Shown here: one piece after another, positions 22,507-31,818 of the stretch | How positions within the stretch are numbered: the stretch's first letter is position 1 | Layout: each line of letters opens with the position of its first letter | Position numbers and translations under genes: made by a program | The notes under the pieces: generated by a model | Databases searched by the model: none | What the model was told of the DNA's origin: nothing | What the model saw: only the letters and a program-made list of their open reading frames with translations | NCBI RefSeq assembly: GCF_004118155.1 | Contig: NZ_SAIQ01000001.1 | Span: 682,001 to 746,000, forward strand | Direction of reading: 5' to 3' | DNA: 64,000 nucleotides | Source of the DNA: Edaphocola flava | GTDB taxonomy: Bacteria > Bacteroidota > Bacteroidia > Chitinophagales > Chitinophagaceae

Positions 22507-23760
22507 ATGAGTAAACTAAGTAATCTTGCAGAATCGCTGGTCGGATCGGAAATTGTGAAATTAGGCAATGAGATCAATAATCGTATCCGCAATGGAGAAC
22601 GTATTTACAACTATACGATCGGGGACTTTAATCCTGCGATATTTCCCATTCCGGAAGCGCTGCAGGCCCAAATTATAAAAGCTTATCATGAAGGATATAC
22701 GAACTATCCTCCGGCTGATGGTGTACTGCCTTTAAGAGAAGCAGTAGGCCGATTTGTGCAGAAATATGAAGGGGTGAGCTATGCGAATGATGAAATTCAG
22801 ATTTCCAGTGGTGGTCGTCCGTTGATCTATTCTTTATTTAAAACATTGGTCAATCCCGGCGATAAGGTGATCTATGCCGTTCCTTCCTGGAACAATAATC
22901 ACTATACTACCCTTAACGGTGGTATCGCCTGCGAGATACAGACCACTGCCGAGAATAATTTCATGCCTACGGTAGAAGAAATAAAACCACATCTGCAGGA
23001 TGCCGTTTTATTATGCCTGTGTACCCCGCAAAATCCTACCGGAACGACTTTGTCTAAAGAGACACTGGAGCAGATCTGTGACCTGGTACTGGAGGAAAAC
23101 AAACGTCGTGGCGAGGGCCGTAAATTATATGTGCTGTTCGACCAGATGTATTTTACCCTGACCTATGGTAATACTAAACATTTCCACCCTGTGGCTTTAC
23201 GTCCGGAAATGAAAGAATATACTGTTTCTGTAGATGGTATCTCCAAATCATTTGCAGCAACCGGTGTACGTGTGGGCTGGGGTTTCGGTCCGGCTAAAGT
23301 AATCGCTAAAATGAAAGCACTGATGAGTCATATGGGCGCCTGGGCACCCATGGCTGAGCAGATCGCGACTGCTGCATTCCTTGATGATGAAACTGCGGTA
23401 GCTGAATACCTGACTGATCTGAAAGGCAAGCTGGAGCAGCGCTTATGGCGTATCTATGATGGCATTGAGGCACTGCGTGCAAAAGGTTATGCTGTTGAGG
23501 CCATCGCGCCGCAGGCGGCCATCTACCTGACCCTTAAATTCGACCTGAAAGGCAAATCTTTCCAGGGCCAATTACTGGAAAACCAGGCAGATGTAACCCA
23601 GTTCCTTTTAGGCAATGTAGGCCTGGCACTGGTTCCGTTTAACTGCTTTGGTGCAGATGCACAAAGCCCATGGTACCGCATCAGTGTAGGCACCTGTAAA
23701 CTGGAAGACCTGGATATTATCTTTAATAACCTGGGGCAGGCTTTAGCCCAGTTGCAATAA
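22507..23760 (+). CDS. Pyridoxal-phosphate-dependent aminotransferase (class I/II)
   Basis: The 417-residue protein has fold type I aminotransferase features: SSGGRPLIY cofactor loop, PSWNNN (Trp stacking on PLP), TPQNPTGT with the conserved Asn-Pro-Thr-Gly, YVLFDQMY (Asp to the pyridine N) and DGISKSFAATGVRVGW with the Schiff-base Lys. The family transfers amino groups between an amino acid and 2-oxoglutarate. The aspartate/aromatic-type motifs do not settle the substrate. It lies downstream of the promoter-ORF-terminator unit at 22303-22470, so its expression may depend on read-through. A 124-bp repeat begins 9 bp after its stop. Confidence 0.92.
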   Translation: MSKLSNLAESLVGSEIVKLGNEINNRIRNGERIYNYTIGDFNPAIFPIPEALQAQIIKAYHEGYTNYPPADGVLPLREAVGRFVQKYEGVSYANDEIQISSGGRPLIYSLFKTLVNPGDKVIYAVPSWNNNHYTTLNGGIACEIQTTAENNFMPTVEEIKPHLQDAVLLCLCTPQNPTGTTLSKETLEQICDLVLEENKRRGEGRKLYVLFDQMYFTLTYGNTKHFHPVALRPEMKEYTVSVDGISKSFAATGVRVGWGFGPAKVIAKMKALMSHMGAWAPMAEQIATAAFLDDETAVAEYLTDLKGKLEQRLWRIYDGIEALRAKGYAVEAIAPQAAIYLTLKFDLKGKSFQGQLLENQADVTQFLLGNVGLALVPFNCFGADAQSPWYRISVGTCKLEDLDIIFNNLGQALAQLQ

Positions 23761-23768
23761 ACTTTAAC

Positions 23769-23892
23769 TGAGTATCCGCTTAAAGGAAACAAAGATTGGC
23801 CTTATGATTTAGGCATTCTATTTATATCTTTTGGTACCTTTTGTTGCCGGACAAAAGGACGAAGAAAAAAGTTGACCACATGCGGATACTCA
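23769..23892. repeat. 124-bp dispersed hairpin repeat, copy 1 (complete)
   Basis: It is bounded by perfect 11-bp inverted ends (TGAGTATCCGC/GCGGATACTCA). Inside is a conserved TTTTGGTACC and a hairpin CCTTTTGT-TGCCGG-ACAAAAGG. A second full copy is at 53336-53460 and a half copy at 50169-50212. It carries no ORF. Layout is that of a MITE or REP-like element. Confidence 0.8.
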
Positions 23893-23905
23893 ATAAACTG
23901 CATAT

Positions 23906-23948
23906 AAAAAGGAAGGGCGCGATCACAGATCGCGCCCTTCCTTTTTAT
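23906..23948. terminator. Bidirectional terminator
   Basis: A long perfect stem (AAGGAAGGGCGCGATC/GATCGCGCCCTTCCTT) with T-runs on both sides lies between the plus-strand aminotransferase region and the minus-strand response regulator. Confidence 0.9.
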
Positions 23949-23959
23949 ATGCAGTAACC

Positions 23960-24661
23960 TTACTCTTCCACTACCAGGCGGAAGCCGTTACCATGAATAT
24001 TCACAATACTTACTTTCGGATCTTCGCTTAAATACTTACGCAGTTTGGCAATATATACATCCATACTTCTTCCGTTGAAGTAGGTATCACTACCCCAGAT
24101 GCGTTTCAGCGCCTGCTCACGTGGTAACAGATCGTTTTTGTATTCGCAAAGCATTTGTAACAGTGCATTTTCTTTTGGAGACAATGTTACATCTTTTCCT
24201 TCGCGGGACAGGATGCGCAGCTTGCTGTTGAAGTGGAAGCTGGCCACATCAAAGTCTGTAGCAGAAGGATTTTTTTCCTGGATCTCCTGATTACGTTTCA
24301 GAATAGCTTTGATCTTATGCAACAGCACTTCACTGTCAAATGGTTTGGCAATATAATCATCAGCCCCTAAACGATAGCCCGTGATTACATCATCTTTCAT
24401 GCTGCGTGCAGACAGGAAGAACAATGGAATATCCGGATCTATGTTACGAATCTCTTCTGCCAGTGTAAAGCCATCCATATTCGGCATCATTACATCTAAA
24501 AGGCAGATATCAAACTTTTCTCTTCTGAATGCGGCCAGACCCAGAATACCGTCTCTGCACAGTTCTACAACATAGTCGTGCAGTTCGAGATAATTCTTCA
24601 ATACCTGACCTAAATTGGTATCGTCTTCAACCAGTAATATTTTTGATTTTTCTATTTCCAT
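23960..24661 (-). CDS. OmpR/PhoB-family response regulator (orphan)
   Basis: The 233-residue regulator has a receiver domain at about 8-120 (LLVEDDTNLG, phospho-Asp in ICLLDVMMPNMDG, Thr/Ser in FFLSARS, Lys in YIAKPFD). A winged-helix DNA-binding domain follows at about 140-230 (LSPKENALLQMLCEYKNDLLPREQAL, GSDTYFNGRSMDVYIAKLRKYL, IHGNGFRL). No histidine kinase is adjacent in this window, so the partner is elsewhere. A TACCTTTG -7-like element lies at 24697-24704 on the minus strand, about 40 bp upstream of the start. Confidence 0.93.
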   Translation of the reverse strand: MEIEKSKILLVEDDTNLGQVLKNYLELHDYVVELCRDGILGLAAFRREKFDICLLDVMMPNMDGFTLAEEIRNIDPDIPLFFLSARSMKDDVITGYRLGADDYIAKPFDSEVLLHKIKAILKRNQEIQEKNPSATDFDVASFHFNSKLRILSREGKDVTLSPKENALLQMLCEYKNDLLPREQALKRIWGSDTYFNGRSMDVYIAKLRKYLSEDPKVSIVNIHGNGFRLVVEE

Positions 24662-24696
24662 AATTTAATTGATGAGATTAGGTGAATCTTGTGTTT

Positions 24697-24704
24697 CAAA
24701 GGTA
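24697..24704 (-). promoter_or_regulatory. -7 element (TACCTTTG) for the response regulator
   Basis: TACCTTTG on the minus strand, 36 bp upstream of the ATG at 24661, fits TAnnTTTG. No TTTG is found at the expected -33 distance. Confidence 0.45.
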
Positions 24705-24748
24705 TAATATATTGATTATAAGACGTAAGCCTGCTGCACTATTTTTTG

Positions 24749-25759
24749 TTAAAATCTCGGACAGTTATAAGTATCTCTGCCACCGGAAATACTACTGTAT
24801 AATCCTTTAAATGACAGGGACAGCTCTATAGCACCAAAGCTTCTGTTAGCTTTGGAGAAGCCGGATGTTGTTGCATCAAAAGAGCACATTAATCGCATCT
24901 TGGTCCACTCAATCCCCACAACAGGTATAAAACTTTCATTCCAGCGGTAAAATACACCCAGTATCATTTGATTATTAGCCCGGTCCATACTGGATACATT
25001 CAGGTTAAATAAAGCACCTGCAACCAATTCCGAGGCTTTCTTCTGGTAAGCGTAATATAAAGAAGGATTGATAATGAATTTATCTCCGGCTTTAATCAGG
25101 GCATCTACATTTGCCATTGGTCTGATACCCAGGCGATTCTCCTGGCGGTAAAAGCTTTCATTAGGACGATTAAGGTGTTGCGCCCCTACTCCGATCTTCA
25201 GGTAGAAATCAGGGTTGGGAAAGTATGCATAGTTTACCCCCAGCATAACATCGGCATAGCGTACGCGGTTTGTGGCATAGGGCTCCTGTTGTGCCAGGTT
25301 TTTATTAAAAGACATCCCATCCCATTGCGCATCGAAGGTAAGACGGGAGAAGTCTATACTACGTTGTACAAATGCGCCGCTGATACCTGCAGAGATCATA
25401 TTATAATCATTCAGCTGCACATGGTATGCAAGGGAGGCCTGTACTTTGTCGAGTGATAAGATACCGGCTCCTGCCTTATCAGAAAAGAAGGCGACACCGA
25501 TACCCATCCAGTTTGTAAGGTTTTTATTCCGCAACAGCTGGAAATCTCCATGAGCGGCAATCGTCTTAAATGCTGCCGGAACATTGGACCATTGTTCCCG
25601 GTAATTAACCCCTACCTGATAGTCTTCTGTAGGGATGAGGGCTGTATTGGCAGGATTGAGTAATTGTGGTGCATTGTAATATTGTGAGAAGTGTATACCC
25701 TGGCCAAATGATGGCAACCCGAGCAGACACATTCCGATCAGTATTAAAAAATGACGCAT
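24749..25759 (-). CDS. PorP/SprF-family type IX secretion membrane protein
   Basis: The 336-residue protein begins with a signal peptide (FLILIGMCLLGLPSFGQG) and then HFSQYYNAPQLLNPANTAL, the diagnostic N-terminus of the PorP/SprF family. Alternating amphipathic strands follow, forming an outer-membrane barrel, and the C-terminus ends in aromatic-rich strands. PorP/SprF proteins associate with type IX secretion or gliding machinery and often help display a partner protein. Its usual SprE/PorE or adhesin partners are not adjacent. Upstream lies the HU-SPOR gene on the same strand, separated by a terminator at 25824-25856. Confidence 0.9.
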   Translation of the reverse strand: MRHFLILIGMCLLGLPSFGQGIHFSQYYNAPQLLNPANTALIPTEDYQVGVNYREQWSNVPAAFKTIAAHGDFQLLRNKNLTNWMGIGVAFFSDKAGAGILSLDKVQASLAYHVQLNDYNMISAGISGAFVQRSIDFSRLTFDAQWDGMSFNKNLAQQEPYATNRVRYADVMLGVNYAYFPNPDFYLKIGVGAQHLNRPNESFYRQENRLGIRPMANVDALIKAGDKFIINPSLYYAYQKKASELVAGALFNLNVSSMDRANNQMILGVFYRWNESFIPVVGIEWTKMRLMCSFDATTSGFSKANRSFGAIELSLSFKGLYSSISGGRDTYNCPRF

Positions 25760-25823
25760 GGAGTTTAGAGTTTATGCCTATAAAGATAACATTTTATTTA
25801 TAACATGTTCCCTTAAGGCCAAT

Positions 25824-25856
25824 AAAAAAGCGCTGCCACAGGGGCAACGCTTTTTT
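25824..25856 (-). terminator. Rho-independent terminator after the HU-SPOR gene
   Basis: AAAAAGCG(C)TGCC and GGCAACGCTTTTTT pair around ACAGG, with a T-run on the strand of the HU-SPOR gene. The hairpin separates that gene from the PorP/SprF gene. Confidence 0.8.
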
Positions 25857-25876
25857 ATAATAAATGATCAAATAAT

Positions 25877-26818
25877 TTATTTTACGATAAATACATTGCC
25901 ATTAGGGTTAAAGAACTTACGTAAAGAATCTTTTACCACTGCAGTATCAGAATTGCCTGCAACACTCATGGTAATGTAATAAACTCCGGCACCATTCTCC
26001 TTTAAGGACAGGTCTTTACCATAAGAGTCCTGGCCAAATGCCTTCAGTTTATCCAGTTTTTTATCCGCAGCTGCCTTATCAGTGAACTGCAGGATGGCAT
26101 AGTTATACCCGTTTGAAGGGGTAGCCGCCGCCTGTGCAGGAGGAGGAGCTGTAGCCGTTGCAGCCGTATCATTACGTACAGCAGCCGCTTCCGGTGCTGC
26201 ATTTTCTACTTTCGGAGCAGCATCATTATTGTCTTTACTCATGTACCAGTAGATACCGATTCCCGCACCTAAAATAGCCAGCACGATCAGGGCCAGAATG
26301 ATAATTTTAGACCAGTTCACCATTGGCGGTTTGATCACAATTTCCTCATCAATAGTCGGTTCTTTCAATTGCATCTTCTCATACATCTGAGAGATTGTCT
26401 CGCCGGTAGTTGTAGCCGCAGGAGCATGTGTCTTGAAATAAGGGATCGTACGGGTTTGTACTTCAATGTTCTGATCAGAAATGAAGGTATTTTTACCTTC
26501 AGTACGTACAAATTTTCCAAATCCCGGGATGGTCACCTCCTTACCTTCGGTCAGTGCTTCCCTGGTCTGGGTACAGAAATCTTTAATCGCATTTGCAGCA
26601 TTTGCAATGCTGATGCGTTCATTAGTAGCAATAAAATTGGCCAGGGCATCATCAATTGAGCCATTGGCAAAGGTAAAAGATACCTGGTATTGGGGACCTT
26701 CCATCTGGTCACCCTTTTGAAGGGCTGGCTTCCTGGTAACCAGGAAGTTACCTAAATTCGGCAAATAGCAATATTGGTATTTGTGCAGGAAAAGACCTAT
26801 ATATTTAGCAACATCCAT
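25877..26818 (-). CDS. Membrane protein with HU/CCDC81-like and SPOR domains
   Basis: The 313-residue protein has two N-terminal modules. Residues 1-60 (YCYLPNLGNFLVTRKPA) and about 75-135 (TIPGFGKFVRTEGKNTFIS) resemble the HU-CCDC81 pair found in Bacteroidota. A transmembrane helix follows at about 168-190 (KIIILALIVLAILGAGIGIYWY), then an Ala/Pro-rich linker. A C-terminal SPOR domain spans about 240-313 (YNYAILQFTDKAAADKKLDKL ... VFIVK) and binds denuded peptidoglycan glycans at division sites. Cytoplasmic HU-like plus periplasmic SPOR suggests a link between the cytoplasm or nucleoid and septal cell wall (inference). A TACTTTTG -7-like element is at 26868-26875. Confidence 0.87.
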   Translation of the reverse strand: MDVAKYIGLFLHKYQYCYLPNLGNFLVTRKPALQKGDQMEGPQYQVSFTFANGSIDDALANFIATNERISIANAANAIKDFCTQTREALTEGKEVTIPGFGKFVRTEGKNTFISDQNIEVQTRTIPYFKTHAPAATTTGETISQMYEKMQLKEPTIDEEIVIKPPMVNWSKIIILALIVLAILGAGIGIYWYMSKDNNDAAPKVENAAPEAAAVRNDTAATATAPPPAQAAATPSNGYNYAILQFTDKAAADKKLDKLKAFGQDSYGKDLSLKENGAGVYYITMSVAGNSDTAVVKDSLRKFFNPNGNVFIVK

Positions 26819-26867
26819 TCTTTTATATCTATGTTTATTTAGTTTCTGGGGTACAAATTACCTTACG

Positions 26868-26875
26868 CAAAAGTA
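26868..26875 (-). promoter_or_regulatory. -7 element (TACTTTTG) for the HU-SPOR gene
   Basis: TACTTTTG on the minus strand, 50 bp upstream of the ATG at 26818, matches TAnnTTTG. There is no clear -33 box. Confidence 0.45.
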
Positions 26876-26879
26876 AGGA

Positions 26880-28532
26880 TTAGAATTTAAATCGGATTCC
26901 ACCCAGTATATTAATTCCATATACCGGATATTGGTTCCATAACTGGTATTTCTGATTCAGGATATTATCGGCCTGAACAAATAGGGTCAGTCTTGGAATA
27001 ACATCATAGCTGGCCATGGCATTAATGTCTACAATCATCGGCAGTTTCTTATATGTACCATCCGGGTTATTGGCAAACATGCGGTCATAAAGCGTAGCTC
27101 CGGCACTGAGGTTAAATTTAGGGAAGGCATTCCAGTTCAATCCCCCGCTGATACTTACCTGCGGCATATGCCAGGCTTTATCCTGACCTTTTACATTATA
27201 TATATTCCACACACTGCTACCCCATACGCTGAACTTGCTATGGATCTGGTAACGCAGGCGCGCTTCTACATTGACAGCGCTGGCATCGAAATAACGCACA
27301 TCAAACTGACGGCCATCGGTACTGTCGGTATAGTTATTGGCAAACATGGCCAGGTTCTTCCACCATTTATATCCTACCGTACCGCCAATCTGGAAATGAC
27401 TGTTCAGCGCTGCATCAAAACCGGCAGACACTTTATTGCTGGTTCCCTGCACCGGCGTATACTGGTACAGCATGTACGGATTATAGGTACTCAGGTTTTT
27501 ATAGGTATTCTGCTCCAGGTTACTGGTCCAGCCTGCCATTAATTTCAGGCCTTTATTTTTGGTCAGAACCGTTTCTGCGGTCAGGTCTGGCAACAGGTAC
27601 ACTTCATTACCCTTCGCCCATGTCGGCTTCACGCCTATATGGATCTTAGTTCTGGAGAAGGCCAGATCTACTGCAGGTGTCAGTTGCAGATAGCTATTAC
27701 CCTTAACCCCATTTCCGGCATCGTACTGAGTCAGATTAGCATTTACGCCCAAACCGATACTCACGGTTGAATCTATCGCTTTGGAGAAAGGCAAAGCCAG
27801 TCCCAAAGCACGCTCCTTAGCCCCCATGCTGTTATTCAGCAGGTATAAAGAGACAGTAGGCTGGTACTTGATATTCCAGAAACCAGGAGACACCGGTGTC
27901 AGCGCAGCCTGGAGATCAACCCCGGTATATACCTGTTTAACCCGGTCTTCCTCATAATGATACACGGTGGTATCATAGCCATACTGGCGGTATGCCCTGC
28001 GGTCTGCATTCAGCTGCAGGTCAAGGGTATGTTTCGGAAAATAGTAGCTGCCGCCTGCGGTAAGGGTGTTCTGAGACCATTGCTGGTATAGCGGTTTACC
28101 TTTTTGAGACAAATGGTTGAAATGAAAATTCAGATCATACTCATCACCATATATACCTCCTACACCAGCATCGATGAGGTAAGTATTAAGGTTACCAATA
28201 CCCAGCTTAATGTAATTTTCAAAAGGAAGTGTTTCCTTCTGTTGTTTCATCGCCAGCGGTTTGATCGGCTCTGCTTTATAAGAATAACTGAGCGTTTGTT
28301 GTGGTACGGTATAGGCAAATTTAGGCTTTACCGTATCAATTACCGGCAATGAAGGTACAAACTCCGGTTTGGGAGCAGGGGCCACTTCCGGCTTGTAAGT
28401 AGAATAAATACTTAAAGACTGTGTCTTAAAAGTAGTGTCTGTATTATTGCGGCTGGCCTGTTGTGCCTGCAGGCTCCAGGGAGCAGCTGCAAGGGTAAGG
28501 GCCAGTAAAGATTTATGATTGATGCGCTTCAT
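26880..28532 (-). CDS. TonB-receptor-like outer-membrane barrel without plug
   Basis: From ATG 28532 the product has 550 residues. It has a signal peptide (SLLALTLAAAPWSLQAQQ) and a Pro-rich periplasmic stretch to about residue 85 (PEVAPAPKPEFVPSLPVIDT). About 450 residues of amphipathic strands follow, ending LFVQADNILNQKYQLWNQYP and a terminal Phe, the normal end of TonB-dependent receptors. The N-terminal plug domain and TonB box are absent, so it is not a standard siderophore-type receptor. The gene begins 30 bp after the stop of the large TPR protein on the same strand, suggesting a periplasmic TPR/barrel pair. Confidence 0.75.
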   Translation of the reverse strand: MKRINHKSLLALTLAAAPWSLQAQQASRNNTDTTFKTQSLSIYSTYKPEVAPAPKPEFVPSLPVIDTVKPKFAYTVPQQTLSYSYKAEPIKPLAMKQQKETLPFENYIKLGIGNLNTYLIDAGVGGIYGDEYDLNFHFNHLSQKGKPLYQQWSQNTLTAGGSYYFPKHTLDLQLNADRRAYRQYGYDTTVYHYEEDRVKQVYTGVDLQAALTPVSPGFWNIKYQPTVSLYLLNNSMGAKERALGLALPFSKAIDSTVSIGLGVNANLTQYDAGNGVKGNSYLQLTPAVDLAFSRTKIHIGVKPTWAKGNEVYLLPDLTAETVLTKNKGLKLMAGWTSNLEQNTYKNLSTYNPYMLYQYTPVQGTSNKVSAGFDAALNSHFQIGGTVGYKWWKNLAMFANNYTDSTDGRQFDVRYFDASAVNVEARLRYQIHSKFSVWGSSVWNIYNVKGQDKAWHMPQVSISGGLNWNAFPKFNLSAGATLYDRMFANNPDGTYKKLPMIVDINAMASYDVIPRLTLFVQADNILNQKYQLWNQYPVYGINILGGIRFKF

Positions 28533-28561
28533 TCTGTTTCGTTTTGTTGAACATTGATCCA

Positions 28562-31500
28562 TTAATCGGCCAGCTTACTTTTATTTTTCTCCAGTTGTTT
28601 TACTTTTTCCAGCTTATCTTTTGCTTCCTGCACCAGCGTTTTATCACCGGCATTTTTTACGATACTCTGCAGGGTAGCTTTAGCATTAAAGTAATCTTTA
28701 TTATCGGCCAGGATATCTGCCAGCAGGATGTAATTCTTCACTGTCCAGTAAGCATCGCCATTAGAAGCCTGTGCGGCATAGCTCGCAGCCTTTTCCGCTT
28801 CCGCATTCTGCTTCTGCGCAAATAAGATTTCCGCAATGTGGTAACGTGCCTCTGCACTGATGTTTCCGATATTGGCTTTGTCCAGCTGCTGATAAGTAGT
28901 CTTCGCTTCGTTCAACTGGTTGTTCATTTGCTGCACCTTGGCTTTATACAGCTGAGCCGTCATGCGGGTGCGCTCTTCTACACCACTTGCCGCAAGAATG
29001 CTGCTGGTATAGCTTTCCGTACCGGTATAATCTTTTTCATCAAAAGCAATCTTCATGAGGCCTTCCTGTGCTGCAGGTAATGATTCTGTAGCCTGGTGCT
29101 CCACCAGCATATTGTAGTATTGCTTGGCAGCTGCTGTATTTTTCTGATTGGCATTGATGGTTGCGGCCCTCAATGCAGCATCTTCCGAAAACTCGCTCCA
29201 GGAGCCGGACAGCAGGCTGCTATAGTCTGCCAGTGCTTTATCATATTTCTTTTGCTGATAATAGCTCTCTCCTCTGTAGTAAAGTGCTTTTACCTGGTAC
29301 ATTCCTTTCGGGTATTGCGTCAGGTATTTATCATACTGTGCAATGGCTTTATCATAATTCCCGTTAGAGAAGTCATTATCGGCCGCATCAAAGTATGCAT
29401 TTTCAACATCGTCTTTATCATCTACAGTAATACCCTGTTTTTGCAGGAAGTCTGCATACTGCTCCGGTTTGCCCTGTGCCACATATAAAGTCTTCAGTGC
29501 ACTCAGTGCCGCTGTGCGGTCTTCTGCAGCAGGATATTTAGTGATGTATGTTGTATAGGCATCTATCGCTTTAGCACCCTGGTTATTGTCCTGGTAGGCA
29601 AATGCCAGCTGGTAGGCAGCTTTGGCCTGCAGGTTTACATTGGTTGTATTCAGTTTTTCGAGCAATGCAATCGCTTCTGCATTTTTATCCATAGCGATAT
29701 ACTCCGAAGCCAGCTCCAGTGTGGCATCTTCCTTAATGGAAGTCTTACCTTTCTGTACTACATATTTCAGCAGTTCCACTTTCTCGGCCTGCTTATTCTG
29801 CAGTCCCAGGATTAGTGCTTTCTGATAACGTGCATAATCGGGATCGCCTGAGTTTGCGGCAATCGCTCTATCATACAGACGGGCTGCATTATCGAAATCT
29901 TTCTGCATAAATGCAGCATCAGCCTGGCGTACAATTGCATCGGCAGATCCTTCAGATCCTCCCCTTTGTGCATCAGCAAAAGCGGTTTGTGCATCGGCAT
30001 AATTACTGGCCTTCATACTGGCATAACCCAGGTTGATATTGGCATTCTGCACCGTAGCCTTGCTGCTTACCTTAGCTGCAGCAGACTCATTTCCTTTTAC
30101 TTTACTCAGGAAACTTTTGGTTGCAGTTACAGACTCGTTGAACTGGTTTTGCTTGTAATCGATTTCTCCTTTCCAGAAGTAAGCGACAGCTTCCAGTGCC
30201 GGATTTACCGGTCTGCGCAGTGACTCATCAAGATATTGCTCTGCTTCTCCATAACGCTTGTCCTGCAATAGTTGCAGACCACGGCCTACGGCTGCTTTCT
30301 GAAACAGGGATAAGGCTTCATTGCTGTTTTCTTTACTATCGGCTAATAAATCGTATGCTTCAGCATAGTTATTATTCTTCAGCAGCATAGAAGACAATAA
30401 TGTCCTGGCTTCAGCAGCATTGCTGCTGTTCGGAAACTCGGTCAGGAAGCGCTTAAAGCCGGTAGTAGCCATAGGATCGAAGCCCAGCTCATAAGACAGC
30501 TTATTATATAAGAAGAGTGATGCTTCTTTCTGCGCAATGTTATAATCCATTTCACTGCACAGACCAAAGGCATTACGCGCGCCTTTCTTATCATTTACTT
30601 TGAGGTAGCAATCTCCCAGCAGGTACATGGAGGTTTGCCCCAGAGAATCCTGGGTACTGCTCAGTTGCTGGAATTTATCAATCGCTTCTCTGTATTTGTT
30701 TAGCTGGTAATAAGTATATGCCATCTCATACAGCTCCTCTTTTTTCACACGTTCACTGTTGGCATAATAATCCTCAAAGTAAGGCAGGGCCTCATCATAG
30801 CGCTTCATCTCAAACAATGTCTGCGCGGTCAGTAGCCTCAGTTCCTTATCATAATAGAGCTTATCTTTTTTGCCGAGGTAGCGGCGGGAGTTAGATAATA
30901 CTTTATCATAATCGCCTTTAAAGTAATGGATCTCGGTCTCGTAATAGGGAACGATATCCTTATACTCTTCAGAGTTATGCACTCTTTCAAAGCTTTTCAG
31001 GGCATCATCAAAATTACCTTCATTATAGGTCAGCAAGCCATAATAATAGTTTGCCGGTAAGTAATATTTATTCTCCGGGATCTCTTTAATCCCCACAAAG
31101 AGGTTACGTGCCTGGCTGAATTGCTGATTGATGAAATAGGCATAGCCCAGTTCAAACTTCGTATCTGCAATTTCTGCATTACTCAGATTGTCCACACCGG
31201 CCATTTCGTAATAGGTAATGGCTGCGGCCAGGTCGCGGTTATTTTCAAAGTAGTATTTACCCAGTTCAAAGGCAACCCTCTGGCGGTATGCAACATTCGT
31301 TTGTTTACTTACATACGCCTTAGCTTCCCCTATAGACTCCAGGTTACGGAGTTTAACCCCCGACAGCATACGATAGTATTCTGCCTGCTCTCTGTCCAGG
31401 GAAGTGACTACAGCCACACTGGACTGGCCCGGTTGTTGCGGATAAGCCAGGAATTCGGAAAGTGTATGCGCCGCAAGGTTATAGTGCCCCTGCTGGTACT

Positions 31501-31636
31501 GCTCGATACCGTGCTGCAATAAGGCTTTGGGTTTCAGATTACTGATAGTCGTTTGCGCCATGGCAGCCGTGCCTATAGATAATGCTGTACCCAGTACCAG
31601 TGATCTATGTATGATTGATTTAAAGTTTCGCCCCAT
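28562..31636 (-). CDS. Large periplasmic TPR-repeat protein
   Basis: From ATG 31636 the product has 1024 residues. A signal peptide (LVLGTALSIGTAAMAQ) is followed by tetratricopeptide repeats over essentially the whole length (ALEAVAYFWKGEIDYKQNQF, AKAAYQLAFAYQDNNQGAKAI and YRGESYYQQKKYDKALADY are examples), ending in a Lys-rich coiled coil. The exported repeat protein would be a periplasmic scaffold. The downstream plugless barrel gene lies 30 bp away in the same operon. A promoter (ATTG-N19-TATCTTTG, minus strand 31714-31744) lies 78 bp upstream. Confidence 0.88.
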   Translation of the reverse strand: MGRNFKSIIHRSLVLGTALSIGTAAMAQTTISNLKPKALLQHGIEQYQQGHYNLAAHTLSEFLAYPQQPGQSSVAVVTSLDREQAEYYRMLSGVKLRNLESIGEAKAYVSKQTNVAYRQRVAFELGKYYFENNRDLAAAITYYEMAGVDNLSNAEIADTKFELGYAYFINQQFSQARNLFVGIKEIPENKYYLPANYYYGLLTYNEGNFDDALKSFERVHNSEEYKDIVPYYETEIHYFKGDYDKVLSNSRRYLGKKDKLYYDKELRLLTAQTLFEMKRYDEALPYFEDYYANSERVKKEELYEMAYTYYQLNKYREAIDKFQQLSSTQDSLGQTSMYLLGDCYLKVNDKKGARNAFGLCSEMDYNIAQKEASLFLYNKLSYELGFDPMATTGFKRFLTEFPNSSNAAEARTLLSSMLLKNNNYAEAYDLLADSKENSNEALSLFQKAAVGRGLQLLQDKRYGEAEQYLDESLRRPVNPALEAVAYFWKGEIDYKQNQFNESVTATKSFLSKVKGNESAAAKVSSKATVQNANINLGYASMKASNYADAQTAFADAQRGGSEGSADAIVRQADAAFMQKDFDNAARLYDRAIAANSGDPDYARYQKALILGLQNKQAEKVELLKYVVQKGKTSIKEDATLELASEYIAMDKNAEAIALLEKLNTTNVNLQAKAAYQLAFAYQDNNQGAKAIDAYTTYITKYPAAEDRTAALSALKTLYVAQGKPEQYADFLQKQGITVDDKDDVENAYFDAADNDFSNGNYDKAIAQYDKYLTQYPKGMYQVKALYYRGESYYQQKKYDKALADYSSLLSGSWSEFSEDAALRAATINANQKNTAAAKQYYNMLVEHQATESLPAAQEGLMKIAFDEKDYTGTESYTSSILAASGVEERTRMTAQLYKAKVQQMNNQLNEAKTTYQQLDKANIGNISAEARYHIAEILFAQKQNAEAEKAASYAAQASNGDAYWTVKNYILLADILADNKDYFNAKATLQSIVKNAGDKTLVQEAKDKLEKVKQLEKNKSKLAD

Positions 31637-31713
31637 TTTCAAATGATACATTTTATGTATTTGTAATCCCGGTGTATTATTTGGGATAGCCCTTGGCTAT
31701 GATACCAAACCAA

Positions 31714-31744
31714 CAAAGATAAGTATTCGGGACTGGTACCCAAT
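31714..31744 (-). promoter_or_regulatory. Promoter of the TPR/barrel operon
   Basis: On the minus strand ATTG (31744-31741), 19 bp and TATCTTTG (31721-31714) fit TTTG-N19-TAnnTTTG with one mismatch in the -33 box. Confidence 0.65.
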
Positions 31745-31766
31745 AAATAATAGTTAAAATGTTGTA

Positions 31767-31800
31767 TAAAAAAAGCGGCTCACATGAGCCGCTTTTTTTA
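31767..31800. terminator. Terminator after the zinc peptidase gene
   Basis: AAAAAAAGCGGCTC/GAGCCGCTTTTTTT with a 4-nt loop is a symmetrical strong terminator. It lies downstream of the minus-strand gene ending at 31819. Confidence 0.9.
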
Positions 31801-31818
31801 TACGTTTCTTCATTTGTT

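Noticed and set aside
28562-31636. Internal repetition as a DNA repeat array or CRISPR
   Set aside because: The periodicity is at protein level (34-residue TPR units) without repeated DNA or spacers. No CRISPR-type repeats were seen anywhere in the window.
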